This document shows positions 32,990 through 44,109 of a stretch of 64,000 bases of DNA, in pieces. The stretch comes from Neoceratodus forsteri (lineage: Eukaryota > Chordata > Ceratodontiformes > Ceratodontidae): NCBI GenBank assembly GCA_016271365.2, contig CM057450.1:1802036967-1802100966 (forward strand), in the 5' to 3' direction. Position numbers and translations under genes: made by a program. The notes beneath the pieces are model-generated. The model was given only the letters and a program-made list of their open reading frames with translations. It ran no database searches and was not told where the DNA came from. The first letter of the stretch is position 1; each line of letters starts with the position of its first letter.

Positions 32990-34565
32990 TAGTCCTTTCA
33001 TCACTTCATTGCTGAGGATCACTGACTCCATCCAAACAGGCATGGACCAAGGACATCACCTCCACCATCTTACTCGACCTAGCAAAGGCCTTTGACACGT
33101 GTCCCACCTCCTCCTCTCTTATCTTTCCACTGCAGAGCTCTCCATTGAGACTACCAGTTGGTTCCGTTCCTACCTAGTAGGTAGGTCACAATCTGTTCAA
33201 ATTGGCAACTCCCTCTCCCTCCTCTCCCTTAACCACTGGTGTGCCCACTAGGTTCTGTCCTTGGCTCCCTGCTATTGTCTATCTTCCTAAATGACCTGCC
33301 GTCTGCCTGCCCATACCTCTATCCATATGTATGTAGATGACACTGTCTTGTATGCATCTGGCCCCTCTGTCACTTATGTGGCAGTGCGACTCAATAATGT
33401 TCAGCTGTGGTTCTTCTCAACTAACTTCTCCTGAATGCCAAGAAAACAGTCTCCATGACCTTGGGCAGTAGGCAGAGACTCTCTTGGCTCCCTTCCTTCC
33501 ACACCCTGAATGGGACAATGCATGAGGACTGTTCCTCCTTTAGATACCTCAGTGTTTGGCTTGAGCAACACCTCAACTTTTCTGTACACATTGGGGCCAT
33601 CCACAAGAATTTGCACCATAAACTGCCTGTACCACAACCAGGGCTGCATCCTCTGCCAGCTTGCCTGGCCATTGTACAGAAAATGATTCTACCCATCTTA
33701 GACTGTGGGATGTTTTGTACAGTGCCAACCCATCCTCCTCCTCCTCTCAGACTGGACACACTCTTCCACTTCTTCTGGCCTTCGCCTCAGCTGTCCCCTC
33801 ACTCACCTCTGTACCCTTTACTAATTTCTGTCCCTCCCTCCCTTGAGGGACAGATGGCGCCTCATTGTAGCAGCTTCTTGGCCAAATTCTGATTCCAGTA
33901 CTTACCTTCCGATCTCTCCTCCTCTCTCTCCGCCTTTACCTCTCCCTTCCTAGTCACTGAGAATTCTGACCCTTTCATTTTAACTGACCCTCGTCATGCC
34001 TCCTCAGCAGGTCAGGCTGCCTTTTCATACAGGTTTCCAACTCTGTGGAACTCCTCCCAAAGCACATTTGATTTGCCCCTTCCCCTCGGGTTTTCAATTA
34101 CCTCATAAAAAAACATTTCCACTCCCCCTGCACCTGTTCTTAATCCCTTGCCTCTACTGACCCTGCTGTCCTCCGCTGGTGAGGCAGACTATAGGCATAT
34201 ATGCACGTGTTAACCTCTAGTAAAGCAATTCTGTGTTCCTATTTATGTAACATGTATCTAGTACTGTGTATCAGGTCATTTGCAATTGCTGCTACTCTGT
34301 TGCTCTATTCTTAAGTTGTGTAAAATGTGCATCTGCCTTATTGTGAATTTCCCGTATTTGTATTTTACTTACTTTGTTTACTTATACTATATTTGTTTTT
34401 GTGCTGTCGAGCATCTGTATTGTGTATTTCCCAATCCTCTAATAATGCTGTATTCACTATGATTGTCTATACTCCCATTTTGTTCCCCTTCCCTCCAGGA
34501 CACATCTGGAAATGAGTTTCTGCTCAGTATATTCTTCCTGGTAAAACTTTAAATAAACTTTGATT
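32990..34565 (+). mobile_element. LINE RT and 3' end (Jockey/L2/Rex-like)
   Basis: Frame pieces read ILLDLAKAFDT near 33068, WFRSYLVGRSQSVQIGNSLS near 33161, GSVLGSLLLSIFLNDLPSAC near 33253, HMYVDDTVLYASG near 33325 (YVDD catalytic motif) and LNAKKTVSMTLGSRQ near 33433, with FRYLSVWLEQHLNF near 33540. A C-terminal WN block follows near 34042. The AT-rich 3' UTR ends with AATAAACTTTGATTCTC near 34550. 5' truncated; many frameshifts. Similar 3' ends occur at 41345-41545. Confidence 0.7.
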
Positions 34566-34785
34566 CTCAAAAACAGTAGCAGAAAAGGTCAGAGCCAAAG
34601 GCTGGCCTTCAGGAAATATAAACATGGCCAGGGATGAATATGAGTCGAGTACTACAAACTTCCCTAAGGGAAACAGGGAAGGCAGTAAGGCAGGCAAAGG
34701 CCCAAACCAAGGAAACACTAGCACAAAAGTAAATGAAGGTTACAAGACTTTCTATAGATACATTAGTGAAAGAGTCTAACATGTT

Positions 34786-35106
34786 TCAATATAAGAAAAT
34801 AGCAGGACAAGAGGACACAGCACGAGATTAGAGGGAGGCCGATTAAGGGATAATATGTGGAAGTTCTTTTTCACAGAAAGGGTGGTGGATGCATGGAACG
34901 GCCTATCTCGGGGAAGTGGTGGATATGAATACAGTGCAGGGCTTCAAACAGGCATGGGATGGGCATAAGGGAGCAATACAGATGAGTATGAATAGATAGG
35001 CCATTGACGAAGCAAAGGCCGATGGCACATTTTACAAGGTAGAAAAAGAAATGGGCAGATTGGATGGGCCTTGCAGTCCTTATCTACAGTCAACTTCTTT
35101 GTTTCT
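34786..35106 (+). mobile_element. CR1-like LINE 3' fragment
   Basis: Encodes a degraded copy of the CR1 C-terminus (FFTERVVDAWNGL near 34867) and ends with GCAGTCCTTATCTACAGTCA and TTGTTTCTAT. These are the complement of the 3' end seen at 20760 and 36067. Frameshifts after the WNGL block. Confidence 0.75.
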
Positions 35107-36066
35107 ATATAAAAATAAAAATCTACATCTTGCTGTTTTTTTTTTTCTATTTTAAATTTGAATAACATGCCACCATAGTTTCTTTCTTTTTTTTTTTTGT
35201 CAGGGAATGAAGCAGTCGGACAGACACTTTGCCCAGCAATATCTCTTGCACAGCCTACTCCTCCAGCATGGCACCATCGGCCTCCCTCTAATCTGCCACA
35301 AGCTTTAATGCCACTATCCTATTCCCAGGCTGCCTCAGGTGCCATAAGGTGACATTTCTCAACCACCTGTGAGCAGCTTTCTTAACCGCCCTCCACATAC
35401 ACACTGCCCACCTGTTTGAAGAACAAACCTGACTACCATCATGATCTAACACCAGGAGTAATCTGCTACAGACCCGTAGAAGTTATTTTATAGACCCCCT
35501 CCAACACACATACACACACACACACTTGTTGCCATTTAAATGCCAGTTTCTGGAGAGGGAGGTGCAAAGCATGGTATAGCTTTGTAGCTTTATTCCACAT
35601 AATAACGCACTGTGCAGTTTCTGTTTCACTTTTCAGTCTTTCAGATGAGAAGCCAGCTATTGAATAAGATGTATTTTGTATTTCTGTTCTTTGTGTTCTG
35701 TCTCCTTGGTATTTAAAACCAGTTATGTATGTAGCCAGATACTGCTGTTCTGTTGAAAGTGCTCTGACCTTTGTCAGGTTGCACTCGATCAGTGACTTTT
35801 GATGCTGACTTCCACTACATGCTTGGTCACTATTGAAAATAGATCAGCTCCTTATTGTGCACAATTTTCATAAAGTAGAAACCAGTGCCATTACCAGTAT
35901 TGCATCAAGGGCCACCAACTGATTGCAGCTTTTGATGTCACATGGATGAAACATCAGTAATAGCGCAGTTGGAGGGTTCATAAAGACAAAGGAGACAGAG
36001 AATACAAAAGAGGGGCATCTATGGAAAGAGACCAGGTGCATGAGTATTCCACTGTGCCCCTTTTAC
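35107..36066. other. No gene or repeat recognised
   Basis: Contains T-rich runs (35138-35148, 35188-35200) and a short CA microsatellite near 35510. No reading frame above background and no recognised repeat. Confidence 0.3.
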
Positions 36067-36250
36067 ATAGAAACATAGACTTTGACGTCCGATAAGGACT
36101 GCTTAACCCACCTAGTCTGCCAATTTCCCTACCTAAAGGATAAGCTGCAGATCCTATTTAACCCACAGCCTATTTCTTCCTACCCCCCCTCAAAAATTGC
36201 CTTATATATTGCTTTGGTTCACTTCCCTCCTGTTTTGCATCCCTCTTATC
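36067..36250 (-). mobile_element. CR1-like LINE 3' end fragment
   Basis: The plus strand reads ACATAGAAACATAGACTTTG followed by CCGATAAGGACTGCTT and CTAGTCTGCCAATTTCCC. This is the reverse complement of the CR1 3' end in the copy at 20760. Only the 3' terminal part is clear. The sequence up to about 36528 has no recognisable family. Confidence 0.65.
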
Positions 36251-36528
36251 CTCGCCCTCAGCTTCCTACTACCCTCTCCGCAGTAATACTCCCCATTCCC
36301 TTACTATTCCTTCTAGAATATTTACTGTTAGTCAGTCTGCTTTCTCATACCACTTTCTTAAACTCTGGTCTTCCCTTCTCTTGACAATTTGCTCTGCCTC
36401 TTCTGCTTTCTCCTTAATGTCTACTTCATGACTATTCTTCTCCCTTCTGCAACTGTCCATGACCCCCGCCTCTAGTTTTGCCCTGGCAATCTGTTTCCTT
36501 CCTTATCTGTTGATTGTTCTGTAAGAGT

Positions 36529-36574
36529 AAATCTTCAACGGACTGGTCTCTTGCAGTAAGTCATTACTTATGGG
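36529..36574 (+). repeat. DIRS left terminal repeat, outer block
   Basis: Reads AATCTTCAACGGACTGGTCT then CTTGCAGTAAGTCATTACTT. It is the complement of the outer right end at 41264-41310 (AAGTAATGACTTACTGCAAG). Similarity stops at about 36574, exactly where the inner block at 37791 should continue. Confidence 0.75.
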
Positions 36575-37147
36575 GGATTATACCATGGACCTCGGACACC
36601 GACCAATGAAAATGGCAGGCTGGCACCTTACCACCGTTGTAAATCCTACGATATACCAACGGGAAAAGGTGCCAACCGCCGGTAAGCCGCATGACAAACT
36701 CCCCCGAGATCACTGCAAGCACCAGAAAGCCAGGAAAGGCAACGGGCAGTGGGAAGCTCCAGAACCCCACAACTGACAGTGCCACCATTCGCACCCTGAA
36801 CCCTTGAATGTCGGGTTCTATACAGAATAAAACATTTCGCCGACAAAGATATGCCCAACAGTGTTTACTCCCTCCCTGTCACCTCACACACACACGCAAC
36901 ACACCTCACCTTCACGTAATATTTTCAGAGCGGCGACAGTTTACGGCAGCCATTTCTACGGCACTGCAGGTCTCACTCTCTGCTTCTTTTTAGTGTCAGT
37001 CTACTTCACTACATCTACGTCACTACCTACCAACTGAAAAAAAAATAAAACACAGTAACACTGGAAACTGCAATTTCTAATGTCCCAGTCTTGGCGCTAT
37101 GACATCCTGCTCTGCCTGTGTAAGCCTCTCACTGCTCGCAACACGGA

Positions 37148-37150
<3 letters not shown>

Positions 37151-37192
<42 letters not shown>
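37151..37192. repeat. (CT)n microsatellite
   Basis: Twenty-one CT dinucleotides in a row with no interruption, inside the unclassified insertion. Confidence 0.95.
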
Positions 37193-37195
<3 letters not shown>

Positions 37196-37654
37196 CTTGA
37201 GCCACAGTGGGCACCGTCCGGTGGCAGCTCGATTTCAGGCACACACACTGCACCTCTCCATCTCCCTTGAGGGAGAGAAAGTTTTTTTTTTTTTTAAATG
37301 AAGCCTCGCAGTCTCGCGCTCATTCTGTGAGCTGAAACACGAAAGACAAGTTCACTTTCACACACTGCTTTCAACTTCTCACAGGTGCTGCACTCTCTGC
37401 CTTCTAGGTGACCCTCTCTTTCAATAATAAAATACACAAACAAAAAAGAAACCCGCAGAAGGGGAACAGAACAAAAGACAAAAAAAGAGTTCAAAAAGAC
37501 ATGAGAGAGCTTACTCCATCATATCCTGCTTAGCAACAAGGCACTATTTTATGTATGGTGGAAGAATATTTCTGGCAAAACATTAACAAACATTTAAATA
37601 CAACTTTTAAAAAAAAATGTTTCTCTATTTTAATAATTGACCCATAGTATAATA

Positions 37655-37789
37655 GCAATAAGCCACTAGGGGTGTGTGGGTTATCGGGGATTTCCACGGC
37701 TGGTGGATTTACCCACTTGGCTGCCTCGGGCAAACCACGCCCAGCCGTGGTAACCTCTCAAGCAACCCACACCCCTCGTGGCTTATTGC
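37655..37789. repeat. 135-bp palindromic element
   Basis: The left arm GCAATAAGCCACTAGGGGTG continues TGTGGGTT. The right arm AACCCACACCCCTCGTGGCT ends TATTGC. They pair over 26-28 bases with very few mismatches. A second nested pair lies inside (CCACGGCTGG with CCAGCCGTGG). It could be a MITE or the terminal structure of the surrounding insertion. Confidence 0.8.
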
Positions 37790-37790
37790 T

Positions 37791-37915
37791 TATATCCACC
37801 AGTGGCGCTGTCACATGGCAGCTTCTCCAGCAGCCTTGCAGGGGGACCATCCACACAACATCACTTCCTGTGGATGTGTATGAGTGGCGGCCCCAGTACC
37901 CTCTGTTCATTTTCC
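37791..37915 (+). repeat. DIRS left terminal repeat, inner block
   Basis: TATCCACCAGTGGCGCTGTC, ACATGGCAGCTTCT and CATCCACACAACATCACTTC are the complement of the right repeat near 41150-41255 (GAAGTGATGTCGTGTGGATG, GCTGCCATGTGACAGCGCCA). Confidence 0.8.
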
Positions 37916-38365
37916 TGCCAGCTTCAGCTCACACACTGAGCTCTCCTCACCTCCTAGGTTGCAGTCTTCGACTTGAACTTGAACCGATTTTTCTCCTTGG
38001 TCCGTGACCTGGGACTTTCTCTCAGCACCCCGGACTTCATAGCAGGCCTGTGACCCACTCACAGTACCCTGCTGCTCCCAGGCCCAGGCACTCTTGCTGG
38101 GTCTGGGGCTTCTCTTGAGCCTAGCCTGAAATTTTTTTTTTTTTTTCCTTCTGCAGTAGGCTCGGTGTTCCATTAGTGCTCACAGTCCACCTGCTACCCA
38201 AGCCCAGGCTCTCTTGCTGGATCTTGGGTCTTCCTCATGGCTGATCACTCAGCCAGGCCGGAATGGACCTTGGGGGGGGGGGGGTCGTCACCTTCAAGGC
38301 TCCCCAGCCAAGGGCACTTGTTCCAGGCATAGGAGGGAACAGGATTCACACTTCCTCTGCCTTGC

Positions 38366-38780
38366 TCCATTGACAGTGGCTCCTCCATAATTGATGGTAA
38401 CTTCCTCGTCCACAGGGCTGCTCCCCCCATCGATAGTGCCTGTTGGGCTTGTTCCATCTTCGACGGGCCATGTCCCATTGACAGAGCTTGTTTCTGAACG
38501 TTTCCCGTTAACGGGTAGTGTTGCCCCGTCGACTGCACATTCCTCGTTGATGGGATGCTTCCCATCGATGCGTATATTTTTTCTTCTCCCATCAAAGGGC
38601 CATGTTTCTCCTTTTCTCCATTGATGGAGCACTCCTCATCAACAGGATGGCTTCCCCGTCGATGGAGAGGCTTCCTTTTGATCCCTTGTCAACGTGGATG
38701 ATTCCACTATCGATGGAGGGGCCCTCACATCATTTCTTCATCGATAGGGCTGCTTCCCTTGTCGATGATGGGGGCTTCCC
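38366..38780 (+). repeat. Degenerate short repeats in the gag region (Ile-Asp-Gly-like)
   Basis: About twenty copies of a loose motif around ATCGATGG / GTCGACGG (e.g. 38427, 38456, 38562, 38656, 38708, 38737), often spaced 17-20 or 28-30 bases. On the plus strand they read as peptides such as SIDGA, FIDRA and PIDRA; on the minus strand as PVDG/PIDG-like peptides. They occupy the position of the RS-rich region in other gag genes. Confidence 0.6.
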
Positions 38781-40290
38781 ACCCTGGGACTCCCCCTGCT
38801 CGGGCTTGTTTCCATGCTCCCCCCCTCGCTTGTTCCGGCACCGGACGGCATCCTCTGGGGTCCCCCCGTCAGCCTGTTTCACCCTTCAGCTGTGATGTTT
38901 TCCAGGCCTTTGGCCCCGCTGCATGGACCTCACCCTGAGTCCCTTGCTCCTTTACCGGTCCCAGTCCACAGGGGTCGGGGTGCCTCCCCCTACTGTTTAG
39001 GGTCGGCGGTTCCCGGGCTGGCTCGCCCTCTTCCTAATGCCTCCCTTGAGTGTCCTCCATCTCTGGTCCCTCACAGGCTCCAGGCATCGCCCGCATTGTG
39101 ATGGAGGTCCTTCGGAACATGGGCCAGGGTTCGGCCTCGTCCCGGTCCCCCTCCCCATTGCCCGAGCGCTTGCGCCTGATCCAGCGTTCCTCCTGGTCTC
39201 CCATCCTCCCATTTCCGAGGTCTCCCTTACGGGATTTCAGGAGGGGGTCCCTTTCCTGGGGATGTTCCTGGCAGGACCTTTCAGACCCTGGGGACCTTGT
39301 TCCCCACTGTCTATGTCCTCCCTTATGGAGGTTGCCCGCCTGGCCACCCTGATCCCTTCTCACCCCAGATCTCTCCTTCATGGAGCTGATGCTGCAGATC
39401 CAGCATGCTTTGTTCTTCCCTGCTGCAGATCAGGACTCCTTTCATTGGGACATGGCTGCCTACCTTGATGTTCCCGAGGAGCCTGCCATGGTGGTCCCGC
39501 CTTTGATTCCTGGATATTTAAATGCACTCTCTCATGCTTGGTCTCTTCCTGCTTCTACCCAGCCTGCCCCTCATGGCCCTGATCAGCTCTACTGTGCCCC
39601 TCCTGACCACCCCTACTTGTCCTCCACCTCTGTGGCAGACTCAGTTGTCAGGGTGGCAGCCCATGACCGTGCCGCCGGATGCTGATTCCCAGCACATGGA
39701 TTTCTATGGCATTTGGGTTTATTCCTCCAGTACTTTGCTACTTCATCTTCTTAATTATCTGGGTCATATGGTTGGTACCTTCATACTCTTTGTGCCTCAG
39801 CATTGGACCTCCTGTCCGACTTGCCTCCCTCCCTCCTCCCTGAGTTGATCAGGCGACTCAGTACTATCTGCCATGTCCTCCCTTTCCCGTCACCTGCTAC
39901 ATGTGTGCCGATGCAGTTGATGCTTAGGCCCTGCCCAGGCGCCGTCACACTTCATCGCTTTGCCTGGCTGCAGATTTCAGGTTTGCCACCGACATCCAGC
40001 TGTCGGTCGCCGATGCCCCTTTTCTGGGAACCTTCTGTTTGGACCTGGTGCTCAGTCCATCCTAGATTCCTTCTGGCTTGGGGCATACTCTTGGTCTGCT
40101 CAGGAGCTCTATCATGCCCCCAGGTCCCACCTCTCGTCCCCCGCGGTGGGTCGTCTCATTCCCAGCCTCCTCACTGGGGTATCTTTTGGGACTCGGTGGG
40201 GCTCCAGGGGGGCGGCTCAGTCTGCCCCTCCACAGTGTCCCTGTCCCTCACATGGGGCAGTACCCACTTCTGCACCTTAAACCGCTTTTC
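38602..40290 (+). pseudogene. DIRS gag-like gene (broken)
   Basis: After the repeat-rich N-terminal part, the frame of 39380 (open upstream to about 39050) reads SFMELMLQIQHALF near 39375, VVPPLIPGYLNALSHAW near 39493 and PDQLYCAPPDHPYLSSTSVA near 39580. This matches the capsid-like FMDIMRHIQ and KSDRLYRAP blocks of the gag at 13410-13630. Further on, the 39960 frame carries LLFGPGAQS near 40038, equivalent to DLFGPGVEG in the family-I gag. Frames change at least twice. The Cys/His N-terminal motif was not found. Confidence 0.65.
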
Positions 40291-40299
40291 AGCTATCTC

Positions 40300-40899
40300 C
40301 CGCCTCCTCTTGCAGGCCTCGTAGGTGCCCGGGGATCTCTTTACCTTTCTTAGAGGCTTGCTCCCGGACTGGATGCTTCACTTCTCCATGCGAATCTGAT
40401 TGGAACTCCTGCCACTCTTCCTGCTAGAGCCGTTCAGTTGTTCCTTCCTATGACCATCCGGGATGTTTTTTTCCCGGTGCTCCTTTTTCTACTATCTGAT
40501 CCGCTCTCCTTGTCTATTTACTGACTTTGACTTTATGCCAGAACCTGTCAACCTCTGCCTCGTCAGGTTGAATCACTGTGCCTAGCCACCTACAGTTGTT
40601 TCTACATCATGCCTCCTGCATGCTGTCCTCACCCACTTTTGAGCCTTTCTGCTTGAGCAGGTGTGGTTTGAGTTGACATTTCTCCTGGTTTCATGCCAAA
40701 TTTCTTTGTCTCACCATTGGCCTATCTGCCTGCTCGGAAGAGGTTTGAGTTGGACATTTCTGTTACATGTCAAACATTTAGTTCTTACCACCCCAGCCTA
40801 TCTGCCTCTGGAGGTGCAGTTGACATTGACATATTTATTGTGAAATTTACATCTTTGGCCTTGCCTTTCCTCCCATTTGGATTTTACTGCTTCGTAATC
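40300..40899. other. DIRS internal remnant between gag and ICR
   Basis: Too short to hold RT, RNase H and recombinase. A few phrases near 40640 resemble the recombinase block FEPxxxCELxxLSWKVLFLV, so this may be the scar of a large internal deletion. No open frame is supported. Confidence 0.4.
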
Positions 40900-41005
40900 G
40901 CCCATAAGTAATGACTTACTGGAAGAGACCAGTTCGTAGAAGCTAGTACAATTACGTGAGAACTTACTGTAACAGTAGATCTTCCAAGGACTGTCTCTTG
41001 CAGTA
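40900..41005 (+). repeat. DIRS internal complementary region
   Basis: CATAAGTAATGACTTACTGG with AGAGACCAGTTCG is the complement of the left end at 36529-36574. ACGTGAGAACTTACTGTAAC and GATCTTCCAAGGACTGTCTC are the complement of the right end near 41290-41332. Confidence 0.75.
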
Positions 41006-41129
41006 AGTCCCCTGCCCTTCACCCCCCTGCCTTGTTGCCTCGAATCTGCAACTCAGGACGTTGGGTGGGATCGCTGTTCTCTGTTTTTTCTGTCCCTCTT
41101 TTACCTCGGGCTGAACTCTCCGAAGCCAA

Positions 41130-41332
41130 CAGTGAACAGAGGGTACTGGAGACCGCCCACTCTTATACACATCTACAGGAAGTGATGTCGTGTGGATGGC
41201 CTCCATGCAAGACTGCTGGAAGAAGCTGCCATGTGACAGCGCCACCTGGTGGATACTCCCATAAGTAATGACTTACTGCAAGAGACAGTACTTGGAAGAT
41301 CTACTGTTAAGGTAAATTCTTACATAACTGTA
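41130..41332 (+). repeat. DIRS right inverted terminal repeat
   Basis: Complement of 36529-36574 plus 37791-37915. It ends near TTACATAACTGTAC. Confidence 0.75.
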
Positions 41333-41344
41333 CTTTGCGTCACC

Positions 41345-41545
41345 TAGATTATCTGTTTTCTTCTACTGCACATATCTGTTCCACTGATTTGTCTTCAATT
41401 GTTTAATTATGCCCATTAATATATTTGCTGTATATGATTTTCCATATCCCCTTACCTTCAGGACCATCTGGAAAGGAGCTGTTAGCAGCTCACTATGTAT
41501 TTCCTGGTGAAACGTTTGGAATAAATAAAGTAAGTAAGCAAGTGA
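41345..41545 (+). mobile_element. LINE 3' end fragment
   Basis: Ends with a polyadenylation-like GGAATAAATAAAGTAAGTAA and contains CTTCAGGACCATCTGGAAAG, which parallels CCAGGACACATCTGGAAATG at the 3' end of the LINE at 34495. Only the 3' UTR is present. Confidence 0.55.
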
Positions 41546-41927
41546 ATGTAAATGTTGCAGTGCATCCCTTACATTTTGAGTGACCATTTGAATGAAGTCT
41601 AATGTTAGATAAGTGTAATAATTAGAGGGCATGAGGACATATTGTAAATCTTGGAAACTGGAAGAGAATTGTGCCAAAAGGCCTGTACCACAGGCTGATT
41701 TTAACTGCCTCTCTGCACTTTCTCCTTATCTGTTGATCCCTTCCTTGAGAATAAACAGCCAGAAATCTAGATCTCTTCAAACTACTTTTATTTGTTTCTT
41801 GGATGGTTTTCACTGGTGATGTATTCCGAATGTTTACTACCCTTTGTGCAAAAGAAGTTGTATGAAAATTCCTATTTCTTAGTACTAATATATCAAGACA
41901 TTTACCAGCTACATATTTTTTTCACAG

Positions 41928-42044
41928 GCAGCATTGATTGACCTAATTATCTATGGCACTTTGCATGCTTTTGGATACTCTGGAGTCAGATTTTCAAGAA
42001 TATTGAGGCCGATCTTTCTTGTTAACTTCACTGAGAGCCGGCAG
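41928..42044 (+). CDS. TPCN3: Two-pore channel exon (domain I S3-S4), TPCN3-like
   Basis: An exon of 39 codons, phase 0 at both ends, after a pyrimidine-rich tract ending TTTTTCACAG and followed by GTGAGT. It reads AALIDLIIYGTLHAFGYSGV and then RFSRILRPIFLVNFTESRQ. The SRILRPIFL part is the S4 helix of two-pore channel domain I. Two-pore channels are endolysosomal or plasma-membrane cation channels with two six-helix domains per subunit. The TESRQIRRAF context across the next exon differs from what I know of TPC1 and TPC2, so TPC3 is favoured by inference. Upstream exons were not found in the window. The exon is flanked by LINE and DIRS debris but looks intact. Confidence 0.75.
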
Positions 42045-42904
42045 GTGAGTTTATGTCCAGTGTGTAAAGTAAACTAATGCAGGTATCACAGAGGATGTGC
42101 TGTATGTAAGACTATGTTTCTAGGAGATGCTTTGGTGAGCTGATTTCAGTGTAGATGCCAGTTTTAAATTGCTTACAAGTGTTGTGTAGGGTCACACATG
42201 AAGTTATTATCACAGATCTTGCATGATATGGTTCAGGTAACTGTGGTATTTTAGTCTGCTCTTATATAAAATGGTCTGGAAACCGTCATTATTTGGCATG
42301 CTCAACACTGAGGTGTAAGGTAAGCAGTTTTGTATGATATGTTGCATGTTTTTCAGTTATGTTTATTTTTATACATTAGGCAAAGCTGATTTTCCCAAAT
42401 ATTAGTGATACTATATTAGACTTTAAAAAGGTGCATTTGTTTTTAAAGCAAGCTTCTTATCAAGAATGCAAGTTACTTAGTTGGATGTTATGTTTTACAT
42501 TTATGTTTCATCTGTATATGTATGTAAGGTCACCTTTATATCACTGTTTATCATGTTTAAGATGCATGAAAGAATTGACAACATGCATGTTTTACATGTA
42601 TAGTAGGTCTGCCTATCTAGACCATACAGCTATGAAAGTGCATGGTCGTGGGTTAAAACAAAATTGTGAACACTTTAGAGTCAGATTGGCAAACTTTTTC
42701 ATGTGCAATTTGGTTGCACCAGCAAATTTTTAAAACATGTTGGGCAGGTCAGATGACTGTACAGGATGTAGGGAAGTTAGAAACTGACTGATATCTAGAA
42801 ATTCTAGGCAGGCAGGTTGCACAAGCAAATGTTTTTAAAAAGCCAGCCATAAAAGCCTTGTGCAGGAACCTGATTACAGAGCCAGTCAGAAAGGAATAAT
42901 CTAC
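42045..42904. other. Intron sequence, nothing recognised
   Basis: Start of the 13.3 kb TPCN intron, AT-rich with no recognised repeat or reading frame. Confidence 0.5.
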
Positions 42905-43060
42905 TTTCTGGTAGTACACCCTAGAGGTTAGAGTAATGAGTTGTGAATAAGCTTAGTGCATCCAGAAGGACCTGGGTTTGATTTCCACAACCCCCACTTG
43001 CATACGTGCCCCAAGCAAGTATTTACCATCATGTACTCCCAAACAGACCTGGAAATGATT
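42905..43060 (+). mobile_element. Degraded tRNA-derived SINE
   Basis: A B-box-like GGTTTGATTTCC near 42973, preceded by GTTAGAGTAATGAG and followed by CCCCAAGCAAGTATTTACCA, parallels the SINE at 26488 (GGTTTGACTCC, GAGCAAGTCATTTAAC). Heavily mutated. Confidence 0.45.
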
Positions 43061-44049
43061 AATTGGAAACCATTGTAAGCGAGTCCCTGACTCAGTGGTG
43101 TATCCATTTCTCATGAATAAAAATACATTATTATTTGCACATAGAGTAAATGTTAGAAGTATAGCATACAAAATAATGCAGTTTATAGGCAATGAGCTCA
43201 TAAACCACAAGCCCAAAGGGCAAATAGATTTTTGAGCTCTTTAGCACCCCCCCAAACGATGGTATTATTTCACACATTCACAGCTGTTGTCCACTGTTTG
43301 TTTTAAATACTAAATTTGGTTAGTTAAAACTGCTTTATTTTAACTTTTTGGATGTGAAAACTTTCCAGCAGTATAGAAGTTAATACTTAACAAGCCTGTG
43401 TATCGTTGATGAGCTTGCTAATTACTTCAACATCAGGACCACTCCGTAACTTTTGTCTAACTGGGGCTATCATCATTGACATACATCAGAGCCACCTATA
43501 TAAAGTAAATGGACCATACCTCCTCAGTTTCTTCTCCTGCTGTAAACTGTTTTGTTTGAGGAAAATGCCTTCATTGATTTCTATCTCTGAAGTAAGACCT
43601 GCTTTGTTATTTTAATTACGGTACTCACTGTTGCGTGCTGTCATCAGCACCTTCAGTGAAGCCCCACTTTTTTGCTTAAGTTGGTGCTGTGTGAAGAATA
43701 TTTCATGACAATACTCACACTGTTTGTATTTACTGCATGGGCTTTTCACATGGCATGAAATCCTGTACCATTTGTCAGAGCTTTAACCAGGCCACGAAAA
43801 GATGCCACTGGAAATCTTTGGAGAATTTCCCAGAAAATATAGAAATATCACGGCATCTCAGCTTCTTTTCCGGGTCTCCAGCTCGCCTACCAGATCCACT
43901 ACTGTGAATCACGCAAGACTCCTCAACTGGTGGCCACATTGTCACCATTGCAAGAAAATCACCATTCAGTGAAGATGAGTTTCCCTCCAGATTGCCACTG
44001 AATCCCGGAGAGTAAATCTCAGACCACTTCATCAGTCTCTGTTGCCAGC
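43061..44049. other. Intron sequence, nothing recognised
   Basis: No reading frame or repeat I can name. The part after about 43790 becomes more GC-rich and may already include the left terminal repeat of the DIRS element that follows. Confidence 0.4.
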
Positions 44050-44109
44050 CTGACTATCATTCAGACACCAAGGCTCGGTTCAGTATCTGGCTCCACCTGC
44101 ATTGAAGGC

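Larger units (their letters stand above)
36575..37790. mobile_element. Unclassified insertion in DIRS terminal repeat
   Basis: About 1.2 kb separating two blocks that are adjacent in the right terminal repeat. Near its left end is a hairpin (GGCACCTT at 36622 with AAGGTGCC at 36666). Its right end is a 135-bp palindrome (37655-37789). It contains a CT microsatellite (37151-37192) and no supported reading frame. No target duplication could be confirmed. Its class is unknown. Confidence 0.55.
36529..41332 (+). mobile_element. Gag-only DIRS-like element with split left terminal repeat
   Basis: The ends were defined by the ICR at 40900-41005. The left terminal repeat is in two blocks (36529-36574 and 37791-37915), separated by a 1.2 kb insertion. 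The right terminal repeat is 41130-41332. Between them only a gag-like coding region is visible. RT and RNase H are absent and at most scraps of recombinase remain near 40640-40790. The family is related to family II by its end sequences. It ends about 600 bases before the first TPCN exon. Confidence 0.75.

Noticed and set aside
37080..37301. Coding sequence
   Set aside because: The open frame is made of a CT microsatellite read as Leu-Ser repeats.
37907..38632. Minus-strand open frames rich in PVDG/PIDG
   Set aside because: They are antisense to the gag-like region of a + strand DIRS element; the motif is palindromic (ATCGAT), so both strands give similar peptides.
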